A program made the position numbers and the translations under genes. From an uncultured Lachnospiraceae bacterium (lineage in GTDB: Bacteria > Bacillota > Clostridia > Lachnospirales > Lachnospiraceae), in the NCBI GenBank assembly GCA_910580005.1, contig CAJTXH010000001.1, positions 1 through 64,000 on the forward strand: a DNA stretch of 64,000 bases. Reading direction: 5' to 3'. This document shows positions 58,471 to 64,000 of the stretch, piece after piece (the stretch's first letter is position 1; the number at the start of each line of letters is the position of its first letter). A model generated the notes under the pieces. The model saw only the letters and a list, made by a program, of their open reading frames with translations. It was not told where the DNA came from and searched no databases.

Positions 58471-59220
58471 ATGGTTTCAGTTATATTGTCTTTACTTGGA
58501 TTTGCAAGTACATTATATTTCCTGGTTTATATATTATGGACAGGTAATAATAATTTATTTACTTATTTCTGGCTTTTACTTGGAATTTTATTGACTGGTG
58601 CAGCAATACTGCGCCATATTGTACAAAAACGCCAAATTATAATTCCAAAGCCTTTAATGGCGGTTTTTTATACTGTTACCTTCACTGGATGTTTTATACT
58701 TGCTGTAACAGAATTTATAATTATTGCAAATGGTTTCCAAAAACCAGAGCCAGGTGCAGATTACATCATTGTGCTCGGCGCAAGAGTAAATGGCACTAAG
58801 GTTTCTAGAAACCTTAAATACCGCCTTGATGCTGCATTAGAATATATAAGGGATAACCCTGGCTGTAAAATTGTTGTAACAGGCGGACAGGGAAAAGGTG
58901 AGGATATAACAGAAGGGCAGGCAATGGAAGATTACCTTGTACAGAATGGTACAGACCCAGGTATAATTATTAAAGAGGAAAAATCAGAAAATACAGAAGA
59001 AAACCTTAAGTATAGCATGGATATTATTAAAGACAAATCTGCAAAAATTGTGCTTGCAAGTAACAACTTCCATATTTACAGGGCAAAAAGGATTGCATTA
59101 AAACAAGGATATGAAAATATATCTGGAACAGGAGCAAGGACAGTTATATTTACAGTGCCAAACTGTTATTTACGTGAAGCATTTGCAGTTATAAAATACA
59201 AAATATATGGACAGATATAA
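58471..59220 (+). CDS. YdcF/SanA-type DUF218 membrane protein
   Basis: This 249-residue protein has three N-terminal transmembrane segments and an extracytoplasmic DUF218 domain: DYIIVLGARVNGTKVSRNLKYRLDAALEYI, then VVTGGQGKGEDITEGQAMEDYL and ASNNFHIYRAKRIA. Members affect envelope integrity in some bacteria, but the biochemical role is uncertain. I use the ATG at 58471, with GGGGA six bases upstream; a GTG at 58453 has no site. Confidence 0.88.
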   Translation: MVSVILSLLGFASTLYFLVYILWTGNNNLFTYFWLLLGILLTGAAILRHIVQKRQIIIPKPLMAVFYTVTFTGCFILAVTEFIIIANGFQKPEPGADYIIVLGARVNGTKVSRNLKYRLDAALEYIRDNPGCKIVVTGGQGKGEDITEGQAMEDYLVQNGTDPGIIIKEEKSENTEENLKYSMDIIKDKSAKIVLASNNFHIYRAKRIALKQGYENISGTGARTVIFTVPNCYLREAFAVIKYKIYGQI

Positions 59221-59236
59221 GACTGGGAGCTTTTAA

Positions 59237-59965
59237 ATGAGTAATGTAAACAGTGTAAAAAATATAAAAGATATTAAAAAGGGATTCCATGATGGCATCC
59301 CAATTGCGCTTGGATATATTTCAGTAAGTTTTACATTTGGAATTATGGGTGTTGCATCTGGTTTATCCTGGTGGCAGACATTGTTAATTTCAATGACAAA
59401 CCTCACATCGGCGGGCCAGTTTGCAGGGCTTGGGATTATGGTAACAGCAGGAGGACTGGTTGAGATGGCAATGACGCAGTTTGTTATAAACCTGCGTTAT
59501 GCACTTATGTCAATATCATTATCACAAAAGGCAGATAAAAGTTTTAATCTTGTATCAAGGCTTTTAGCAGGATTTGGAATTACAGATGAAATCTTTGCAG
59601 TGGCGGCAAGCAAAAACAGGACTATAAGTAAGTATTATATGGCAGGGTTAATTTCAATGCCATATATTGGATGGGCATCAGGTACGGCAGCAGGTGCACT
59701 TCTTGGTGAAGTTATACCAGCAGCTTTAAGCAGTGCATTAGGAATAGCGATATATGGAATGTTTATGGCGATAATTATCCCACAGGCAAGGGATAACCAT
59801 AAATGCCTTGTAGTAATAATTATTGCCACAGTTTTAAGCTGTTGTTTTAAATATATCCCATTACTGTGTAATGTATCTTCAGGGTTTGTAATAATTATAT
59901 GTGCAGTTTTAGCATCTGTTGCTGGTGCAATATTATATCCTGTAGAAGAAACGGGGGAAGAATAA
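59237..59965 (+). CDS. azlC: AzlC family branched-chain amino acid exporter subunit
   Basis: This 242-residue polytopic protein has the AzlC pattern DGIPIALGYISVSFTFGIMG, TSAGQFAGLGIM and LRYALMSISLSQK. AzlC with AzlD exports branched-chain amino acids or analogues in Bacillus. GGGAG lies seven bases before the ATG. The stop overlaps the azlD start by one base (TAATG). Confidence 0.94.
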   Translation: MSNVNSVKNIKDIKKGFHDGIPIALGYISVSFTFGIMGVASGLSWWQTLLISMTNLTSAGQFAGLGIMVTAGGLVEMAMTQFVINLRYALMSISLSQKADKSFNLVSRLLAGFGITDEIFAVAASKNRTISKYYMAGLISMPYIGWASGTAAGALLGEVIPAALSSALGIAIYGMFMAIIIPQARDNHKCLVVIIIATVLSCCFKYIPLLCNVSSGFVIIICAVLASVAGAILYPVEETGEE

Positions 59966-60282
59966 TGCTAGCAGAAAAATTTTTTATTTACCTTGCAGTA
60001 ATGGCAGGTGTTACATATCTTATAAGGGCTTTACCATTTGCATTGTGCCAGAATAAGGTCAAAAACCAATTTATCAAGTCATTTCTTTATTATGTACCAT
60101 ATGCTGTACTTGCTGCAATGACATTCCCGGCTGTAATCTATTCTACAGATGGTATTATACCAGGCATTGCTGGGACAGCTACAGGGCTTTTATTTGCATA
60201 TAACAGAAAAAGCCTGCTTATGGTTGCATTAGTATCATGTGCCACTGCATTTGCAGCAGAAATGTTATGTAAGCTGTTATAA
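59965..60282 (+). CDS. azlD: AzlD family branched-chain amino acid exporter small subunit
   Basis: This 105-residue hydrophobic protein has about four transmembrane segments and the AzlD features TYLIRALPFAL and YVPYAVLAAMTFP. It is the obligate partner of AzlC. The ATG overlaps the azlC stop, giving translational coupling. The upstream frame back to 59899 is an overlap artefact. Confidence 0.93.
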   Translation: MLAEKFFIYLAVMAGVTYLIRALPFALCQNKVKNQFIKSFLYYVPYAVLAAMTFPAVIYSTDGIIPGIAGTATGLLFAYNRKSLLMVALVSCATAFAAEMLCKLL

Positions 60283-60338
60283 AAACATTTCTGTTGTGTT
60301 TTCTTCTGAAATGGCTGCTTTTCAAGCAATTGGATATT

Positions 60339-61070
60339 TTAGTAATATTCTGAAAAAAATGATAAGTATTCTTTTTTAACAACAGTAGCACGTTTCTGGC
60401 TTACTGGTATATTTTTGCCACTTTCCATTATAACATAGTTTTTAGACAGTTTTTTTATATATTTTAAATTAATAAGAAAAGATTTATGGACTTGTATAAA
60501 CTGGGGTTCTTCTATAAGTTCAGAAATTTCTTCTTCAAAAGATTTTCTTATAAATATACTTTTGATAATTCTGCCATTTGTTAAATGTGCTTCTAACATC
60601 CTGGAAGAATTTTCAATATATTCTATCTGTGAATAATGGACTGGAACAAGACCATCTTTAGTCTTTATAAGATATGATGCTTCTTTTTCAGCGTTTTTGT
60701 AAGACAGGGCATAATTGAGCGCTTCAAATATCCTGTTTTCATTTAATGGTTTTAAAATATACCTTATTGCATGTAAATCATAAGCTTCAAGTGCATAATC
60801 ACTTGAATATGTAGTATATATAATTATATTATCACTGTTGTTTCTGCGTATCTGGCTGCCAATGTCAATTCCATCTTTTCCAGCCATGATTATATCTAAA
60901 AAATATATATCTGCCAGTTCATTTTTCTGGATATTATTATATAATTGGGGAGCATTAGAAAACTTTTCTATTTCAAAGTCAATATTTGGATAAAATTTTT
61001 TATATTTTAATAAGATTTTTTCTATTTTTAGCAAATCCTCAATGCTGTCATCACAAATTACTATTTTCAT
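60339..61070 (-). CDS. LytTR-type response regulator (AgrA-like)
   Basis: This 243-residue regulator has a receiver domain with DD at 8-9, the phosphoacceptor Asp59 in YFLDIIM and Lys107 in YILKPL. The C-terminal LytTR DNA-binding domain includes YIENSSRMLEAHL and FIQVHKSFLINLKYIKKL. GGGGAA precedes the ATG. Its partner histidine kinase lies upstream on the same strand across a 289-base gap. The target genes are unknown. Confidence 0.94.
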   Translation of the reverse strand: MKIVICDDSIEDLLKIEKILLKYKKFYPNIDFEIEKFSNAPQLYNNIQKNELADIYFLDIIMAGKDGIDIGSQIRRNNSDNIIIYTTYSSDYALEAYDLHAIRYILKPLNENRIFEALNYALSYKNAEKEASYLIKTKDGLVPVHYSQIEYIENSSRMLEAHLTNGRIIKSIFIRKSFEEEISELIEEPQFIQVHKSFLINLKYIKKLSKNYVIMESGKNIPVSQKRATVVKKEYLSFFSEYY

Positions 61071-61359
61071 ATACGTTTCCCCAGAAGTTACTATTTATTT
61101 TATGCGTTTGTATTATATAAAATTCTAACATAAAACATTATAAAATGCAAACATAACTAAGGGATGTGTATTGGTAGTTTTTATACAGGCAGGCATAAAA
61201 CCAAGGGTCAGAGTTTTATGCCTGTTTAGGGTCTGGTATCCACAACAAATATATATTTGCTGTGGGCGCTTAACTACTTCAAATCCAGAAGTAAAGCCAG
61301 CTTCTTTATTATACGCTGTATTTTAGTAATATTTTAATCTATTTTTTCACAAAGAAACT
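61071..61359. other. Structured gap between histidine kinase and response regulator
   Basis: I see no gene here, in particular no AgrD-like peptide with a conserved Cys and charged tail. Two stem-loops are visible: a 12-bp stem at 61190-61224 with an 11-base loop, and a near-perfect 26-base palindrome at 61240-61265 (one A-C mismatch). A minus-strand frame is open across them but has no start codon. Confidence 0.6.
61190..61265. repeat. Two adjacent stem-loops, candidate dispersed repeat
   Basis: CAGGCATAAAAC pairs with GTTTTATGCCTG; 15 bases later CCACAACAAATAT pairs with ATATTTGCTGTGG apart from one mismatch. The first could serve as a terminator for the kinase transcript. The compact pair of hairpins looks like a small repetitive element, but only one copy is in this window. 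Confidence 0.5.
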
Positions 61360-62532
61360 CTAAAATTTCGCAAAAAGAATTATATTAAAAAATCCATCTT
61401 CAAGATAGCAGCCAGTTTCTCCTTCAATTTTTTCTGAAAAAGATAATACACTTTGCATTCCAAGTCCGTGGTTTTCACCATTTGTGCTTTTAGGAAGTCC
61501 TGTCATTAAATCAAATTCTATATTTTTGTCAAATTCATTTTTCATATGTATTAACAAATGTTCATATGAACAGTTTACTTTTACATATATATTTCTTCTG
61601 TTCTTGTCAAAATCTTTTACACAAATTATTGCATTTTCAAATAAATTGGCAATAACCAAAGTAAATTCATAATCATTAACTGGTATTTCTTTTGGGATAA
61701 CAATATCCAAATCTACTTTAATTCCAAGAAAATGGGCTTTTTCCATCATTTTTGATACAATAGTATTAGCAATGAGGTTATTACAATATTTAATTACTTT
61801 ATTCTCATCTACTACACTATTAATATGTTCAGTAATTTTTCTGATTTCATCATATTTATTTTGGGAAAGCATAGCATCAATCATTTTGGAGTAATGTCTT
61901 ATATCATGGCGTAATATTTTCATATTATGTTCTGACTGCTCTAACATATAATATTGGTTTTCCAGTCCCTTGATGTATTCTTCCATAAATATATTTTTCC
62001 AGTAAATATCCGCCTTTTCTGACTGGCTCTCTACATATCGTAAAATAACTACATATGAAACAAACATAGTTATAATAAAAACAATTATCCCAGGTATATT
62101 AGCAGGTATATCATAAAGCCTGTTTGGGAAATATGCTAAAAATGTAAAACTGCAATAAAAAAACACAGGAATAAGACATAATTCCCACCAGTTTTCTAGA
62201 TATTCCATTTCTTGGCATTTGAGGCATATTTTCCGTAATCTGGAATGTAAAATAAAAAGAATGCCAATATGTACAATAGCACTTCCTAAAAGTGATAGTA
62301 TTTCTTTTCCAGTACATATATGCAGTATTGTTGCCATAATGCTTCCTGCTATTACATAGTTGGATGCGCTAAGGCCCATAAACAGGACTTTATTATCCCT
62401 TTTCTTTGAAATAATAATAACAACAGACTGGGTAATTATTATTTGCGTAATTGTCACTATAAAATAGCATAATTTGCTGTCAGGAAAAATATTCAGCATA
62501 AGATAACTGGAAATTATTCTTGAAACCAGCAT
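61360..62532 (-). CDS. Sensor histidine kinase, GHKL type (AgrC-like)
   Basis: This 390-residue kinase has about six transmembrane segments (residues 1-175). A HisKA-like segment LRHDIRHYSKMID holds the phospho-His. A GHKL ATPase follows with NLFENAI and HGLGMQSV. It lacks separate PAS or HAMP domains. The N-terminus starts directly in a hydrophobic segment and may be slightly short for the family. Its start codon lies in a 6-bp hairpin. It pairs with the LytTR regulator downstream. Confidence 0.9.
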   Translation of the reverse strand: MLVSRIISSYLMLNIFPDSKLCYFIVTITQIIITQSVVIIISKKRDNKVLFMGLSASNYVIAGSIMATILHICTGKEILSLLGSAIVHIGILFILHSRLRKICLKCQEMEYLENWWELCLIPVFFYCSFTFLAYFPNRLYDIPANIPGIIVFIITMFVSYVVILRYVESQSEKADIYWKNIFMEEYIKGLENQYYMLEQSEHNMKILRHDIRHYSKMIDAMLSQNKYDEIRKITEHINSVVDENKVIKYCNNLIANTIVSKMMEKAHFLGIKVDLDIVIPKEIPVNDYEFTLVIANLFENAIICVKDFDKNRRNIYVKVNCSYEHLLIHMKNEFDKNIEFDLMTGLPKSTNGENHGLGMQSVLSFSEKIEGETGCYLEDGFFNIILFAKF

Positions 62533-62590
62533 AGAATTATGCTATACTCTGTTTTGTTGTGTTTTGGTTATTTTAACACAGAAAAATAAT

Positions 62591-62633
62591 CCGGGTGTTC
62601 GGGACCTTCCATCCGCATATCAAAACTAAAGGA
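62591..62633 (+). promoter_or_regulatory. preQ1-I riboswitch controlling queT
   Basis: The P1 stem is CGGGTG / CATCCG (62592-62597 and 62610-62615, one G-U). Its loop holds ACCUUC. An A-rich tail CAAAACTAAAGG follows, whose AAGG can pair with the loop CCUU to make the family's H-type pseudoknot. The tail overlaps the AAAGGAG ribosome binding site of queT, so ligand binding should block translation. The queuosine-precursor transporter gene just downstream strongly supports the call. Confidence 0.88.
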
Positions 62634-62643
62634 GATTAAAATT

Positions 62644-63180
62644 ATGAACAAAAAAATTCTATTTATCACACAGTCAGCAATGATTGCAGCAGTTTATATT
62701 GTACTTACGTATTTTATAAATGCTTTTAATCTTGCGTCAGGTTCAATCCAGATAAGGATTTCAGAAGCATTAACGGTTCTTCCTTATTTTACACCAGCCG
62801 CAATTCCAGGTTTATTTATAGGCTGTTTCCTGTCTAATATACTTATAGGAAGTCTTGTTCCAGATATAATATTTGGAAGCCTTGCAACATTAATTGGTGC
62901 TGTTGGTACATATCTTTTAAGAAACCATAAATTTGCACTTACACTTCCTCCTGTAATATCTAATATGATTATTGTGCCATTTGTGCTTAAATATGCATAT
63001 GGTGTACCACCAGTTATTTTTAAGGATATGGATTTGACTATTCCATTTCTTATGGCAACTGTAGGTATAGGTGAAGTTATTTCATGTTGTATACTGGGCA
63101 CTCTGCTTGTCCGTTCATTAGGCAGGTACAGGGGGCAGATTTTTGGTATTGTTGCTTCAAAACCAGTTACAAAGGCATAA
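62644..63180 (+). CDS. queT: Queuosine precursor transporter QueT
   Basis: This 178-residue membrane protein has about five to six transmembrane segments and the QueT core SGSIQIRISEALTVLPYFTPAAIPGLFIGC. It is an ECF-type substrate-binding (S) component for preQ0/preQ1. The energising ECF module is not in the window and is usually shared. The riboswitch immediately upstream fits this substrate. Confidence 0.93.
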   Translation: MNKKILFITQSAMIAAVYIVLTYFINAFNLASGSIQIRISEALTVLPYFTPAAIPGLFIGCFLSNILIGSLVPDIIFGSLATLIGAVGTYLLRNHKFALTLPPVISNMIIVPFVLKYAYGVPPVIFKDMDLTIPFLMATVGIGEVISCCILGTLLVRSLGRYRGQIFGIVASKPVTKA

Positions 63181-63261
63181 AATAGAGGAATATTAAAACA
63201 AGGTAGGGAATATATTGTATAAATGAATTCCAGTAAATCATTCTTGGAAAGGGAGGGTACT

Positions 63262-63708
63262 ATGTCAAGAACCAGGATAGTGATTTTACAGATGAGGGAA
63301 ATTATATATACAGCTATATTTGCAGGCCTTGGCATACTGTTGCTTATAATCTTGTTTTTCATGTTTTGGCCTGATGGGAAGGATGAAAATAAGGAACGGG
63401 CAGATAATGAAAAGACGGCTGTTTATGAGGCTGGCATCTATAATAAAAAGATGACAGTGGGTGACAGTGTTATTAACCTGCAAGTGGTTCTTGATGAAGA
63501 ACAGGTTAAATCAGTAGAAATGACAAACCTGGATGATACAGTGTCTGCAATGTACCCGCTTATGAAACCTTCTGTTGAGTCAATTTCAAACCAGCTTGCA
63601 GCAGGTGCATCATTAGATGAAGTGGTATTGTCAGATGAGGGGCAGTATACAGAAAAGATGATTTTAAATGAAGTAGATAATGTTTTAGATGAACATAAGG
63701 CAAAATGA
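63262..63708 (+). CDS. Membrane-anchored protein of unknown function upstream of addB
   Basis: This 148-residue protein has one transmembrane segment (about residues 13-37) and an exported acidic domain with VYEAGIYNKKMTVGDSVINLQVVLDEEQVKSVEM. I do not know its function; the beta-strand pattern recalls FMN-binding-type or lipoprotein accessory domains but is not diagnostic. GGAGGG precedes the ATG at 63262. A terminator follows, so it is separate from addB. Confidence 0.75.
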   Translation: MSRTRIVILQMREIIYTAIFAGLGILLLIILFFMFWPDGKDENKERADNEKTAVYEAGIYNKKMTVGDSVINLQVVLDEEQVKSVEMTNLDDTVSAMYPLMKPSVESISNQLAAGASLDEVVLSDEGQYTEKMILNEVDNVLDEHKAK

Positions 63709-63713
63709 TTTGT

Positions 63714-63743
63714 AAAGGTGTGTCTGTAAAAGACGCACCTTTT
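63714..63743 (+). terminator. Intrinsic terminator before addB
   Basis: AAAGGTGTGTC / GACGCACCTTT form an 11-bp stem (one G-U) with a 7-base loop and a trailing TTTT. Confidence 0.8.
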
Positions 63744-63791
63744 ATGTTATAATAAATTAACAGTTATTACATTATTATAAAGGAGAAATGG

Positions 63792-64000
63792 ATGTCATTA
63801 CAATTTATACTCGGGGGTTCAGGCAGGGGAAAGACTTATTATATACAACATATGGCTGTCAGTGAGGCTTTTAATAATCCGCAGAAAGAATATATAATAA
63901 TTGTGCCTGAACAGTTTACAATGCAGACGCAAAAAGAACTTGTAGAGTTAAGTCCTGGAAAGGGAATTATGAATATTGATGTACAGAGTTTTGTAAGACT
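63792..64000 (+). CDS. addB: ATP-dependent nuclease subunit B, AddB (5' part only)
   Basis: The first 69 codons are visible before the window ends. They begin MSLQFILGGSGRGKTYYI, the AddB Walker A, and continue EYIIIVPEQFTMQTQKELV, the next AddB motif. AddAB processes DNA double-strand ends for recombination. The ATG at 63792 has AAAGGAG six bases upstream. The addA gene is expected beyond the edge. Confidence 0.92.
   Translation, partial: MSLQFILGGSGRGKTYYIQHMAVSEAFNNPQKEYIIIVPEQFTMQTQKELVELSPGKGIMNIDVQSFVR

Noticed and set aside
61071..61359. Possible AgrD-like signal peptide gene beside the AgrC/AgrA pair
   Set aside because: The only long minus-strand frame has no start codon, crosses two stem-loops, and lacks the Cys/Ser plus acidic tail pattern of AgrD.

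Overview
This 64 kb window is the replication-origin region of a low-GC Firmicute chromosome, most probably an anaerobic, Lachnospiraceae-like Clostridia. The reasons are the AT-rich coding, strong AGGAGG-type ribosome binding sites, the two-subunit class I fumarase, the jag/yidC/rnpA/rpmH and dnaA/dnaN/yaaA/recF/gyrB/gyrA order, the tmk-yaaR-holB-ricT-rsmI cluster, and the absence of any phage, insertion sequence or CRISPR signature. The taxonomic call is inference; no rRNA gene body is in the window.

Layout. Positions 1-440 hold a promoter and leader reading leftward out of the window (probably an rRNA operon) and a tRNA-Ser(GCU). From 539 to 10703 everything is on the minus strand: a fumarase pair, gyrA, gyrB, recF, yaaA, dnaN and dnaA. 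The 10704-11466 gap is oriC, with six perfect DnaA boxes. To the right, on the plus strand, come rpmH, rnpA, yidD, yidC, jag, mnmE, mnmG, rsmG, two perfect parS sites, parA, parB and a DUF4446 gene. Both arms are transcribed away from the origin, that is, co-directionally with replication.

From 21 to 31 kb the order becomes mixed and less conserved: a small alarmone synthetase with a glycosyltransferase, cytidine deaminase with pyrimidine nucleoside phosphorylase, and then an unusual block of envelope genes. This block holds a membrane Ser/Thr kinase with an extracellular leucine-rich-repeat domain, an Asn-rich secreted Ig-like protein, and an 838-residue exported protein with a C39-like peptidase end. 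From 31 to 36 kb is the tmk-yaaR-holB-ricT-methyltransferase-rsmI operon, read on the minus strand. From 36 to 46 kb are an exported protein of tandem Ig-like repeats, a J-domain/degenerate-GGDEF fusion that seems to start at AUA, murA, an OLD-family ATPase/TOPRIM protein with a cysteine cluster, a flavin reductase-like protein and a secreted fibronectin-III protein.

From 46 to 64 kb are a YesL-like membrane protein, cobalamin genes cobQ-cobT-cobU, PAP2 and DUF5662 proteins, an AraC regulator divergent from a heterodimeric ABC exporter pair, an acyl-ACP thioesterase, a YdcF protein, the azlCD branched-chain amino acid exporter, an AgrC/AgrA-like two-component pair, and a preQ1 riboswitch in front of the queuosine-precursor transporter queT. 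The start of addB runs off the right edge.

The window is largely a well-known housekeeping core. The observations most worth following are the LRR receptor kinase cluster, the J-domain/GGDEF fusion with its missing start codon, shared Asn/Lys/Tyr-rich tails on three unrelated core proteins, the Cys-cluster OLD protein, and structured non-coding gaps at 51.3 kb and 61.2 kb.
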